From an uncultured Collinsella sp. (GTDB lineage: Bacteria; Actinomycetota; Coriobacteriia; Coriobacteriales; Coriobacteriaceae): a DNA stretch of 64,000 nt. The notes beneath the pieces were generated by a model. That model searched no databases. It worked only from the letters and a program-made list of their open reading frames with translations, and was not told where the DNA came from. A program made the translations under genes and the position numbers. Numbering within the stretch: position 1 is the stretch's first letter; every line of letters starts with the position of its first letter. Of this stretch, positions 36,877-45,207 are shown piece after piece. Location of the stretch: assembly GCA_958443615.1 (NCBI GenBank), contig CAUCLI010000001.1, positions 1 through 64,000 of the forward strand, in the 5' to 3' direction.

Positions 36877-36890
36877 GTTTCACGTGAAAC
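36877..36890. promoter_or_regulatory. parS: parS site 2
   Basis: A second perfect GTTTCACGTGAAAC, 34 bases after the first (centre to centre). The pair sits in the parA promoter region, so ParB may also repress the operon. Confidence 0.93.
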
Positions 36891-36944
36891 ATCACCTACA
36901 AGAGACCTGAAATGCACAACAATATAGAGACAACAGGAGGTAAT

Positions 36945-37745
36945 GTGGGATTTCGCGATGTAAAGCGTTCAAAGAGCACGAAACCGCTTCACACCATTGC
37001 AATCATCAATCAGAAGGGTGGCGTAGGTAAGTCCACCACGACAGTCAATCTTGCTGCAGCACTAGGTAAGCAAGGCCGAAAAGTCTTGATTGTCGATTTC
37101 GATCCACAAGGTAACAGTACAAGTGGTATTGGAGTTGACAAAGAAGAGCTTACGCAGTGTGTATATGATGCGTTGCTGCACGATGTTCCTGCTGAGGAAC
37201 TCATTCATGACACCATAAGCGATCGAGTCTTTATTATCCCAGCAACGATACAGTTGGCAGGTGCTGAAATCGAACTTGTTTCGGCTATGGCGCGTGAGAC
37301 GCGTCTTAAGGATCTTCTTGAGCCGGTCAAAGATGAGTTCGATTTCATCTTTATTGATTGTCCGCCATCCCTTGGCCTGCTTACCATCAATGCATTGGCT
37401 GCGGCAGACAGTGTACTCATCCCGATTCAATGTGAGTATTATGCACTGGAAGGCGTTACAAAGCTTCTCGAGTCGATGCGTATGGTCAAGGGCCGCATCA
37501 ATAAGGATCTTGAGACATATGGTGTGCTCATGACGATGTTCGATTCCCGCACATCGCTCTCGAATCAGGTTGTCGAGGAAGTACAGAATTACTTCGGTGA
37601 TATCGCCTTTAAAACCTGCATTCCGCGATCAGTGAAAGTTTCTGAGGCTCCGTCTTATGGCATGCCGGTAATCGAGTATGCACCCAACAACAAAGGTGCC
37701 CGTGCATATATGGATCTCGCTAAGGAAGTGATTCGTCGTGCCTAG
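36945..37745 (+). CDS. parA: Chromosome partitioning ATPase ParA
   Basis: ParA (Soj) is the Walker-type ATPase that segregates ParB-parS complexes. The sequence shows TIAIINQKGGVGKSTTTVNL (deviant Walker A), VLIVDFDPQGNSTSGIG, FIFIDCPPSLGLLTINALAA (Walker B), IPIQCEYYALEGVTKLLE, and the C-terminal SYGMPVIEYAPNNKGARAY. The GTG at 36945 is chosen because a near-perfect AGGAGGT precedes it by 3-4 nt; an ATG 11 codons upstream (36912) has no such site. The stop overlaps parB by 8 nt. Chromosomal type, about 266 residues. Confidence 0.95.
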   Translation: MGFRDVKRSKSTKPLHTIAIINQKGGVGKSTTTVNLAAALGKQGRKVLIVDFDPQGNSTSGIGVDKEELTQCVYDALLHDVPAEELIHDTISDRVFIIPATIQLAGAEIELVSAMARETRLKDLLEPVKDEFDFIFIDCPPSLGLLTINALAAADSVLIPIQCEYYALEGVTKLLESMRMVKGRINKDLETYGVLMTMFDSRTSLSNQVVEEVQNYFGDIAFKTCIPRSVKVSEAPSYGMPVIEYAPNNKGARAYMDLAKEVIRRA

Positions 37746-38613
37746 CCCCAAAAAAAAGCCGGCTCTCGGTCGTGGTCTCGGTTCTCTCATGGGAGAGGCG
37801 CAGTCAGAGACAGGGTTTAGTCAGACAGCGTCTGAGACTCAACTGCCTATCGAGGACATTTTCCCCAATCCAAATCAGCCTCGTACGCACTTCAATGAGT
37901 CCGAGCTTGAGGAGCTGAGTGAATCTATTCGAGAGAATGGCGTTCTCCAACCCTTGCTTGTTAGAAAACATGGAGCGAAGTACGAGATTATTGCTGGCGA
38001 GCGTCGATACCAGGCATCAAAGATTGCTGGTCTCGAGAAGGTCCCTGTGATAATCAAGGATGTTGATGATCAGAAGATGCTCGAGATTGCACTAATCGAG
38101 AATCTTCAGCGTTCTGACCTTAATCCAATTGAAGAAGCGAAGGGATATCGTCAACTCATCAAGGCTAGCGGGATGACACAGGAGGCTCTGTCGAAAGCTG
38201 TTTCAAAGTCTCGCTCTGCGATAACAAACTCATTGAGGCTGCTCGACCTCCCCGAGCCTGTTCAGCAACTTATGTATGAGGGGAAGCTTACCGCCGGCCA
38301 TGCTCGAGCGATTCTGGCTGTTCCATTTGAGGAAGCTCGAATCAAGTTGGCTGAGAAAGTAGTCGCAGAGGGTTTGTCGGTTCGAGCGACTGAGAACCTT
38401 GCTCCATTGTTTTCTGTCGGAGATGCGCCTCGGACGCCACGTCCGGTGACCCCACAATCTTATAAAAAAGCCGCTCGCGTCCTTCGCCAGGTCTTCAATA
38501 CGAATGTGAAGGTTCGTTCTACTCGCGGTAAGAATAAGATTGAAATTGAGTTCAAAGATGAGGATGACTTGCAGCGCATCCTTGCTTCCATAGTTGATGC
38601 TGATCAGGAATAG
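37738..38613 (+). CDS. parB: Chromosome partitioning protein ParB
   Basis: ParB (Spo0J) binds parS and spreads as a CTP-dependent clamp. The 291-residue protein has LPIEDIFPNPNQPRTHF at the ParB-N domain start, GVLQPLLVRKHGAKYEIIAG with the ERRYQA box (CTP-binding GERR), ENLQRSDLNPIEEAKGYRQL, and the HTH (SKSRSAITNSLRLLDLP, LTAGHARAILAV). A C-terminal dimerisation domain follows. GTG start overlaps parA. The gene is followed immediately by a small membrane-anchor gene. Confidence 0.96.
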   Translation: MPSPKKKPALGRGLGSLMGEAQSETGFSQTASETQLPIEDIFPNPNQPRTHFNESELEELSESIRENGVLQPLLVRKHGAKYEIIAGERRYQASKIAGLEKVPVIIKDVDDQKMLEIALIENLQRSDLNPIEEAKGYRQLIKASGMTQEALSKAVSKSRSAITNSLRLLDLPEPVQQLMYEGKLTAGHARAILAVPFEEARIKLAEKVVAEGLSVRATENLAPLFSVGDAPRTPRPVTPQSYKKAARVLRQVFNTNVKVRSTRGKNKIEIEFKDEDDLQRILASIVDADQE

Positions 38614-38874
38614 ATGATTCTCATGAAGAAGTCTTATCGAATGATATTGACGGCCTGCGCGGTCGCAGCTGGATTTGCCGCTGGGGTGTACGTTGTCAGC
38701 AAGACTGAGCTCGGAGTATCTATTAAAGGGAAACTGGATCAGCTCAATCCGGTTTCACGCGATACAATGGATATGGTGAGCGAGGAGGTGGCATTGCGGA
38801 CCGCCAAGGTGACTCGCAATCCGCAAATCAATCAGTCATGGATTGAGAAACAGTGGGAGCAAGTTGGATACTAA
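38614..38874 (+). CDS. Small membrane-anchored protein in parAB operon
   Basis: 86 residues starting on the base after the parB stop, with AGGA 4 nt before the ATG. A basic start (KKSYR) leads to one hydrophobic helix, MILTACAVAAGFAAGVYVVS, then a polar tail with VSRDTMDMVSEEVALRTAKV. It looks like a single-pass membrane protein with a short soluble domain. I do not recognise a family. Tight coupling to parB suggests a role linked to segregation or simply co-transcription. The terminator at 38981 lies about 100 bases downstream. Confidence 0.75.
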   Translation: MILMKKSYRMILTACAVAAGFAAGVYVVSKTELGVSIKGKLDQLNPVSRDTMDMVSEEVALRTAKVTRNPQINQSWIEKQWEQVGY

Positions 38875-38980
38875 GGTACCTAACAGAAAATTGTATACAT
38901 CTGTTCCTCAGAAGTGCATCAAATAAGTACGTTCAACAGACCTCGCGAGCCAATGTGAGTCAAATGGATAATTGAACCGA

Positions 38981-39007
38981 AAAAGCCCGTCCGATGGACG
39001 GGCTTTT
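38981..39007. terminator. Bidirectional terminator, parAB operon and rlmN
   Basis: AAAAGCCCGTCC (38981-38992), loop GAT, GGACGGGCTTTT (38996-39007). A-run and T-run on the two sides allow use by both converging units. Confidence 0.9.
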
Positions 39008-39046
39008 CAATGGCAGTGTTTCGCGAAGTGGGGCAGGAGCGCATTC

Positions 39047-39082
39047 GGGGTTGTACCGTTTCATGTGAAACGGTACAACCCC
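39047..39082. repeat. 17-bp hairpin with parS-like apex
   Basis: Perfect 17-bp arms (39047-39063, 39066-39082) around TG. The apex reads GTTTCATGTGAAAC, one base off parS. No T-run follows on either strand, so a plain terminator is unlikely. It lies just past the rlmN stop. Confidence 0.75.
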
Positions 39083-39086
39083 TCCC

Positions 39087-40133
39087 CTAGCGAGCGCGGA
39101 AGCGGCGCTGTTTGAGCTGGCCGCAGGCAGCGTCGATATCGCCGCCGCGAGAGTTGCGGATCGTGGTCTCCACGCCATGCATGGTGAGACGACGCTGAAG
39201 GGTCTCGACCTTTTCGATTGGCGAGGGGCGGAAGGGGCTGTCGGGGATATCGTTCAGCTGGATGAGGTTGACGTGGCAGAGGGTTCCCGCGCAGAAATCG
39301 ACAAGCGCCTGCATCTCAGGGTTCGTATCGTTGATGCCCTCGATCATCGCGAACTCATAAGTCGGACGGCGACCGGTCTTTTCGACATACTCTTGGATAG
39401 CCTCATGGAGGCGAAGCAGCGTGAACTTCTTGACCCCGGGCATAAGTTGGTTGCGCGTGCTCTGAATCGCGGAGTGCAGGGAGATGGCAAGGGTGAACTG
39501 CTCGGGGAGCTCGGCGAAGCGGCGGATGCCAGGGATAACGCCGCAGGTAGAGACCGTGAGGTGGCGTGCGCCGATGGCGAGTCCCGCGGGATCGTTCAGG
39601 ATGCGGAGCGCCTCGACGGTGTTGTCGAAGTTGGCGAAGGGCTCTCCCTGCCCCATGAAGACGACGCTCGTGACGCGCTCACCGAAGTCGCGCGAGACGT
39701 GGAGCACCTGGTCCACCATCTCCTGGGCCGTGAGGGAACGGGAGAGGCCTGCGAGGCCGGTGGCGCAAAATGCGCAGCCCATGGCGCAGCCTGCCTGCGA
39801 GGAGATGCAGACGGCAAGCTTGTTGCGGTTCGGCATGCCGACGGTCTCGACCGAAACGCCGTCGGAGAACTCAAGCAAATACTTGCGCGACCCGTCTTTG
39901 GAGACCTGCTTGACCAGCTCGGTCGGGACTTTGAATGAGAACGTCTCGTTGAGGGACTGGCGCAGGGCTGCGGGAAGATTGGTCATCTCGTCAAACGAAC
40001 AGACGTTCTTCTCATGGACCCACTCGTACAGCTGCTTTGCGCGGAAAGCGGGCTGTCCGAGTTCTTTAACGAGTTCTTTGAGGTCATCGAGGTCGAATTG
40101 ACGAATATCGCGCGAACGGTTGGTGCGTTCCAT
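39087..40133 (-). CDS. rlmN: Dual-specificity RNA methyltransferase RlmN
   Basis: RlmN is a radical-SAM enzyme that makes m2A2503 in 23S rRNA and m2A37 in some tRNAs. The 348-residue protein has the N-terminal HhH-like region (QPAFRAKQLYEWVHEKN), the radical-SAM cluster motif CAMGCAFC (CX3CX2C), GQGEPFANFDNTVEAL, LTVSTCGVIPGIRRFA, SLHSAI, and the catalytic cysteine in the C-terminal GDIDAACGQL. Length is normal. Transcribed toward the parAB operon, divergent from ddl. Confidence 0.96.
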   Translation of the reverse strand: MERTNRSRDIRQFDLDDLKELVKELGQPAFRAKQLYEWVHEKNVCSFDEMTNLPAALRQSLNETFSFKVPTELVKQVSKDGSRKYLLEFSDGVSVETVGMPNRNKLAVCISSQAGCAMGCAFCATGLAGLSRSLTAQEMVDQVLHVSRDFGERVTSVVFMGQGEPFANFDNTVEALRILNDPAGLAIGARHLTVSTCGVIPGIRRFAELPEQFTLAISLHSAIQSTRNQLMPGVKKFTLLRLHEAIQEYVEKTGRRPTYEFAMIEGINDTNPEMQALVDFCAGTLCHVNLIQLNDIPDSPFRPSPIEKVETLQRRLTMHGVETTIRNSRGGDIDAACGQLKQRRFRAR

Positions 40134-40292
40134 CTGTCGCCTTTCGGGTGGTGGGGAGCTTGGCCCCCAGGTGCATAGTTACCTTATACAATAGGGTATT
40201 GCGGCGCGCTTCATGCCGAAGTGCGCGGTTATTGCGTGAAATAGACACCTCGCGTCGCAGGTAGCGAGCGGGAAACGGTGAAAGGTGGCGAC

Positions 40293-41252
40293 ATGGCTGG
40301 CAAAGAGCGTCGTGAGATGAGGGTGGCGGTTCTCGCGGGTGGCATCTCGGATGAGCGCGAGATCTCGCTGGCGTCGGGCAAGAATGCCGCCGCAGCCCTT
40401 ATCGAGGCCGGCTACGGCACGGTCGAGATGGTCGACCCCGGCGAGCAGGGCTTCCTCTCTCGCCTGGAAAACGGCAATTATGACGTCGCGTTCATCGCAT
40501 TGCACGGGTTTGGCGGCGAGGACGGCATGACCCAGCACATCCTGGAGTTCCTCGGTATCCCCTATACCGGTTCAAACTCCCTTGCGAGCGGTATCGCAAT
40601 GGACAAAGACCTGTCCAAGCTGCTGTATCGCCGCGCCGGTCTGCCCGTCGCGCCGAGCGTCACCTTTACCCGATCCGACATGCCGTCGATCGACGAGATC
40701 GTCGAGATCGTGGGTCCTCAGAGCTTCGTCAAGCCGGTGGTGAACGGCTCGAGCTATGGCATCTCCCTGGTGAAGGATCCCTCGGAGCTTGCGGCCGCGA
40801 TCGAGCTTGCGTTTGAGCATGGCGACAAGGTCATGGTCGAGCATCGCGTCTTTGGCGTTGAGTGCTCCGTTGCCGCGTTGGGTGATGGCGAGACCCTGCG
40901 CGCCCTTCCGGTGGTTGAGATCATGATGCCGCAACAGTCGGAGTTCTACGACCTCGAGGTGAAGTACGCCGACCCCGCCGACATCCACCGTATCCCGGCG
41001 CAGTTGCCCGAAGATGTGTATGCCCAGGTCCAGGACATCGCCTGCCGCGCGCACGAGGCGCTCGGCCTGTTCGGCATTTCCCGTACCGACGTCATCGTGA
41101 CTGAGGATGGCCCGATCATTCTCGAGACGAACAACATCCCCGGCATGACATCTGAGTCCCTCGTTCCCGACGAGGCCCGCCACGCCGGCATCGCGTTCAA
41201 CGACCTGTGCGCCGAGCTCGTCGAGCTGGCCCTCGAGCGAGCCGCTCGATGA
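40293..41252 (+). CDS. ddl: D-alanine--D-alanine ligase
   Basis: Ddl makes the D-Ala-D-Ala dipeptide for peptidoglycan. The protein of about 319 residues has AVLAGGISDEREISLASG at the N-terminus, IALHGFGGEDGMTQHILEFL, GIPYTGSNSLASGIAMDK, the ATP-grasp loop VKPVVNGSSYGISLVK, and the C-terminal metal and substrate site IILETNNIPGMTSESLVP. It is the compact form without the long VanA-type insert. GAAAGGTGG precedes the ATG at 40293. It overlaps the next gene by 4 nt (ATGA). Confidence 0.95.
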   Translation: MAGKERREMRVAVLAGGISDEREISLASGKNAAAALIEAGYGTVEMVDPGEQGFLSRLENGNYDVAFIALHGFGGEDGMTQHILEFLGIPYTGSNSLASGIAMDKDLSKLLYRRAGLPVAPSVTFTRSDMPSIDEIVEIVGPQSFVKPVVNGSSYGISLVKDPSELAAAIELAFEHGDKVMVEHRVFGVECSVAALGDGETLRALPVVEIMMPQQSEFYDLEVKYADPADIHRIPAQLPEDVYAQVQDIACRAHEALGLFGISRTDVIVTEDGPIILETNNIPGMTSESLVPDEARHAGIAFNDLCAELVELALERAAR

Positions 41253-44182
41253 GCGCCGCCCCGGCGGCCTCGCCGCGCGATATGGCCGCGGCGGTTCTCC
41301 CCGGCACACCGCAGGCGATCGTCGACCGCTACGCGACGCTGGAGGAGCGCGCGCGGAACCGCTCGTTCGGCCTGATTGAAGACGATGTCGTGGTCCTCGA
41401 TACCGAGACCACAGGGTTGTCCCACCGCGATAACGAACTCATCGAGATCGCTGCGGCCCGCTTGCGCGGACGTGAGATCGTGGACCGCTTCGACACCTTC
41501 GTGAAGCCGAGTGGGCTCATCCCGGAGGAGATCACCGCGCTCACCAGCATCACGAACGCGGATGTCGCGCACGCCCCCTCGGCGGAGGAAGCAGTCGCAG
41601 CGCTCGCCGAGTTCATCGGCGGATCGCCCGTCGTCGCCCATAACGCTTCGTTCGACCGCGGGTTCATCGAGATGGTTCCCGGCGGTGCCGAGGTGTCGGA
41701 TATCTGGATCGATTCGCTCGCCCTCTCGCGCATCGCCCTTCCGCGCCTGGCGTCGCACAAGCTCTCGGTCATGGCCGAGCTCTTCGGCTGCGAGAGCGTC
41801 TCGCACCGAGCGAACGCTGATGTCGAGGCGCTGTGCGGCGTATGGCGCATCCTGCTGTGCGGCCTGGCGGACCTGCCCGCGGGCCTGATGCGCCGCCTGG
41901 CGGACATGCACTCGGATGTACCGTGGTCGTATCGCCCCATATTCAGCTTCTTGGCCGCAGAGGAGCCCGATGCGACCTTCTCCCTGCCAGAGGCCCGATA
42001 TGAGCTCCTGCAGAGCGATCTGGACCCCGAGACGGGGTCTGCGGCGCGCGTCGATGCGGACGAGCTTGCGCGATTGAGCGTTCCCACGCGCGAGGAGATC
42101 GAGGGGAGGTTCGCCCCCGGCGGGCTCGTGAACAGGATGTATCCCGGTTACGAGCCGCGATCCGAGCAGGTGCAGATGGCCGTCGAGGTCCGCGACGCCC
42201 TCGCCACCTCGACGCACCGCGTCATCGAGGCCGGCACGGGTGTCGGGAAATCCATCGCCTACCTCGTCCCGATGGCCGAGCTCGCCCGCCGCAACAAGGT
42301 GACCGTCGGCATAGCGACGAAGTCGAACAACCTCGCCGACCAGCTGATCTACCACGAGCTTCCGCGTCTCTCGCGCGAGCTCGAGGGCGGTCTCACCTAT
42401 TGCGCCCTCAAGGGGCACGACCACTATCCCTGCCTGCGTAAACTCGAGCGTCTCGCCCGGGCGCATGAGATCAAGACCAACCGAGACCCGGCGGACACGC
42501 TCACGGCCCTCGCGGTGATCTACGCCTTCGCCTGCCAGTCGCCTACCGGCGACCTCGACGGCCTGGGCATTCGCTGGCGCAGCGTCAACAAGCCCGACCT
42601 CACCACCTCGTCGCGCGAGTGCTCGCGCCGCCTGTGCCCGTTTTACCCGGACAAGTGCATGGTCCATGGGTCGCGCCGCCGCGCCGCGCGCACGGATGTC
42701 GTCGTGACCAACCACTCGCTGCTGTTCCGCAACGTCGCCGCGGAGGGGAAGATTCTGCCGCCCATTCGCCACTGGGTGGTCGATGAGGCGCATTCCATCG
42801 AATCCGAGGCCCGTCGTCAGTGGGCGGTCAAGGTTTCCGCCGACGAGAGCCGCTCGGTGTTCGAGCGCTTGGGGGGAGAGCGCACCGGAGCGCTCGGTAA
42901 GATAGCCCGTGACCTGGCCTTGAGCGATGCTGCGACCCTGTTCATGGGTTTGACGGCGAAGGCCGCGGTCACCACGCAGCGCGCATCGCTCGCGATGGCG
43001 GAACTGTTCGACGCGACCCGTGAGCTGGCCCGCTCCGCCCGTTCCGACGGCGGTTACGACAACGCGAACATGTGGATCGGCGGCGAGTTGCGCGAATCCA
43101 TGATCTGGACGAGTTTCGAGGAGGTCGGACGGACGGCGCTCGACGCCCTGGACGAGGCGACCAAGAACCTGTCGTCGCTCGTGCAGGCGGTCTCTGAGGA
43201 GAAGCCCGACCTCGTGGTGGATGTCGCAGATGGCCAGCGCCGCCTTGCCGAGCTGCGCGACGGGCTCAAACTCATCCTCGACGGCAGTGACGAGCGATAC
43301 GTCTATTCCTGTCAGGTCAACCGCCGCCTCAAGGCAGGTGGAGAGTGCCTGACCGCCGAGCGGCTGGATGTGGGCGAGGCGCTCGCCGAGGACTGGCTGC
43401 CCGAGGTCCATTCGGCTATTTTCGCGTCCGCCACCATGACGGTGTCGGATAGCTTCGATCACTTCCGCCACGCCGTCGGCCTGGATCGCCTCGCGCCCAC
43501 GAGCTCGCGTTCGATACATCTGGACTCCAGCTACGATTTCGAACGGAACATGGCCGTGGTCGTGGCATCGGACATGCCCGACCCCCGCAATCGCGATGCC
43601 TATCTGGCGTCCCTCGAGAAGCTCCTGTACGACGTGCACATCGCCATGGGCGGCAGCACGCTCACGTTGTTCACGAACAGACGCGATATGGAGGAGCTGT
43701 TCGACCGCCTCGAGCCGCGCCTGGCCCAGCATGGTCTGGTGCTCGACTGCCAGCGCAGGACCACCTCGGCGAAGATCTTGCGCGACCGCTTCCTCTCCAA
43801 CGAGAAGAGCTCCCTGTTCGCGCTCAAGGCGTTTTGGGAGGGGTTCGACGCCGCGGGGGACACGCTGAGGTGCGTGGTCATACCCAAGTTGCCCTTCTCG
43901 AGCCCGAGCGACCCGCTTTCCTGCGAGCGCGGCGCCCGTGAGGACCGCGCGTGGGCGCGCTACTCGCTGCCGGAGGCCGTGCTCGAGGTGAAGCAGGCCG
44001 CGGGGCGCCTCATCCGCACCTCCACGGATGCGGGCGTCCTGGTGCTCGCCGATTCGCGCTTGGTGAGCAAGGGTTATGGCAGGAGGTTCCTGGATTCGCT
44101 GCCCGCCGCACATCAGCGCATCGAGGTGGCCCAAGTCGGCAGGTATCTGGAGCTGTGGCGCGGGAGCCATGAGCGCGGGTAG
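41249..44182 (+). CDS. dinG: Exonuclease-DinG helicase fusion
   Basis: About 977 residues. An N-terminal DEDDh 3'-5' exonuclease domain has VVLDTETTGLSHRDNELIEI, VVAHNASFDRGFIEM and the final HRANADVEAL. A DinG/XPD-like helicase follows: VIEAGTGVGKSIAYLVP (Walker A), an Fe-S-type cysteine set (CALKGHDHYPC, CSRRLCPFYPDKC), and VVDEAHSIE (DEAH), ending in AAGRLIRTSTDAGVLVLADS. DinG unwinds R-loops and D-loops during repair; the exonuclease fusion occurs in Firmicutes and Actinobacteria. The ATG at 41249 overlaps the ddl stop as ATGA and is preferred to an in-frame ATG 42 nt upstream. Confidence 0.92.
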   Translation: MSAAPAASPRDMAAAVLPGTPQAIVDRYATLEERARNRSFGLIEDDVVVLDTETTGLSHRDNELIEIAAARLRGREIVDRFDTFVKPSGLIPEEITALTSITNADVAHAPSAEEAVAALAEFIGGSPVVAHNASFDRGFIEMVPGGAEVSDIWIDSLALSRIALPRLASHKLSVMAELFGCESVSHRANADVEALCGVWRILLCGLADLPAGLMRRLADMHSDVPWSYRPIFSFLAAEEPDATFSLPEARYELLQSDLDPETGSAARVDADELARLSVPTREEIEGRFAPGGLVNRMYPGYEPRSEQVQMAVEVRDALATSTHRVIEAGTGVGKSIAYLVPMAELARRNKVTVGIATKSNNLADQLIYHELPRLSRELEGGLTYCALKGHDHYPCLRKLERLARAHEIKTNRDPADTLTALAVIYAFACQSPTGDLDGLGIRWRSVNKPDLTTSSRECSRRLCPFYPDKCMVHGSRRRAARTDVVVTNHSLLFRNVAAEGKILPPIRHWVVDEAHSIESEARRQWAVKVSADESRSVFERLGGERTGALGKIARDLALSDAATLFMGLTAKAAVTTQRASLAMAELFDATRELARSARSDGGYDNANMWIGGELRESMIWTSFEEVGRTALDALDEATKNLSSLVQAVSEEKPDLVVDVADGQRRLAELRDGLKLILDGSDERYVYSCQVNRRLKAGGECLTAERLDVGEALAEDWLPEVHSAIFASATMTVSDSFDHFRHAVGLDRLAPTSSRSIHLDSSYDFERNMAVVVASDMPDPRNRDAYLASLEKLLYDVHIAMGGSTLTLFTNRRDMEELFDRLEPRLAQHGLVLDCQRRTTSAKILRDRFLSNEKSSLFALKAFWEGFDAAGDTLRCVVIPKLPFSSPSDPLSCERGAREDRAWARYSLPEAVLEVKQAAGRLIRTSTDAGVLVLADSRLVSKGYGRRFLDSLPAAHQRIEVAQVGRYLELWRGSHERG

Positions 44183-44231
44183 GGTGCGGCCCCATGCGCT
44201 CGGTCGCGACGTGAGGTATTCGATATGACGA

Positions 44232-44254
44232 GGGGCGTCCACGGACGCCCCTTT
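44232..44254. terminator. Shared terminator, dinG and WYL genes
   Basis: GGGGCGTCC (44232-44240) pairs with GGACGCCCC (44243-44251) around AC, followed by TTT; it lies between converging dinG and the WYL operon. Confidence 0.8.
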
Positions 44255-44256
44255 CG

Positions 44257-45207
44257 CTACACCATCGCCCGCGCCCAATCCTTGAATTCGGACCTCAGCT
44301 CCATCGGGGCGACGATCTCGATCGCCCCGGCCGCCGCCGCAACTTGGGAGAACAGCCAGGGTTTCGAGGTGGAGCTGACTTCGGCGACGATATGGCCGTC
44401 GTCTTCTTTTCGCACCTCGTCCCTGTGGATGCCTTCCCAGTCGCGGAGGGCGAAGGCGGTTTCGTCGGCGAAGCGCAGCGTGACGGTCGCTCCGTGGGCG
44501 CGAAGGCTCTCGGATGCGCGGTATGGCTCGAAGTTGTGAGTTTCGACCGAATCATCGGTGAGGATGACGTCCGCCATCCTGTCGAGCCGGTAGCTGCGCT
44601 GGGCGTCTTTCTCGATGTTCCAGGCGATGAGGTATGCGGCATCGCCGGACACCTCGATGAGCTTGGGGTCGACCAAGCGCTTCTTCGGTTCGGTCTCATC
44701 GCCCGCTCGGTACGAGATCTCGAGCCGACCGCCGATCGCGATGGCCTCGGAGATGATGGGGTAGAACCCGCCGAGCAGGCGATCGCCTCCCATGAGCTTT
44801 TCATCCTCGTCGTCTCGATTGGAGCCGGAATCGGCGCAGAGGGCTCTCTCGACGCGTTCGCGCACGTCATCCGCGATGCTGCAGTGCGTGAGGACGCGCC
44901 GTAGGGCGAGGGACTCGGCGGGCGTGAGGCGCACGGGGTCCAATCGCCCGGCGTCCCCGTTGAGGGAGATGACGTCATCATGGCAGTCGAGTGCGATGCG
45001 CGACCCCGTCTGCTCGTCCGCCAACCCCTGGAGGAGTTCGACGATCTGCCCGGTCTGCTCCGGCGAGATGCCAAGATCGCGGGCGAATGCGCCTGCGTCG
45101 ATTCGGCTGAGCGGGTCGGCGGTGAGGCGCTCCATCAGATCGAGGGAGATCTGGAGCATGTCGTCGGCGGACAGCTTGCGCTCGGCGTTGCGTGGGGCTT
45201 TATTCAT
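44257..45207 (-). CDS. WYL-domain regulator (second of pair)
   Basis: 316 residues. N-terminal winged-helix-like region (LSADDMLQISLDLMERLTAD, LGISPEQTGQIVELLQG), then a WYL domain with ISYRAGDETEPKKRLVDPKL and DAAYLIAWNIEKDAQRSYRL, and a C-terminal WCX-type extension. WYL proteins sense nucleic-acid or nucleotide ligands and control transcription. In actinobacteria tandem WYL genes include PafB-PafC, a DNA-damage regulator. The start overlaps the upstream WYL gene by 8 nt, so the pair is co-translated. Orthology to PafC is suggestive, not proven. Confidence 0.85.
   Translation of the reverse strand: MNKAPRNAERKLSADDMLQISLDLMERLTADPLSRIDAGAFARDLGISPEQTGQIVELLQGLADEQTGSRIALDCHDDVISLNGDAGRLDPVRLTPAESLALRRVLTHCSIADDVRERVERALCADSGSNRDDEDEKLMGGDRLLGGFYPIISEAIAIGGRLEISYRAGDETEPKKRLVDPKLIEVSGDAAYLIAWNIEKDAQRSYRLDRMADVILTDDSVETHNFEPYRASESLRAHGATVTLRFADETAFALRDWEGIHRDEVRKEDDGHIVAEVSSTSKPWLFSQVAAAAGAIEIVAPMELRSEFKDWARAMV

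Noticed and set aside
39047..39082. Simple terminator of rlmN
   Set aside because: Very stable stem but no T-run on either strand; the neighbouring 38981-39007 hairpin fits termination better.
40946..44278. 1110-residue minus-strand frame opposite ddl and dinG
   Set aside because: Antisense of two well-supported genes; Arg/Ala/Gly-rich with no domain.
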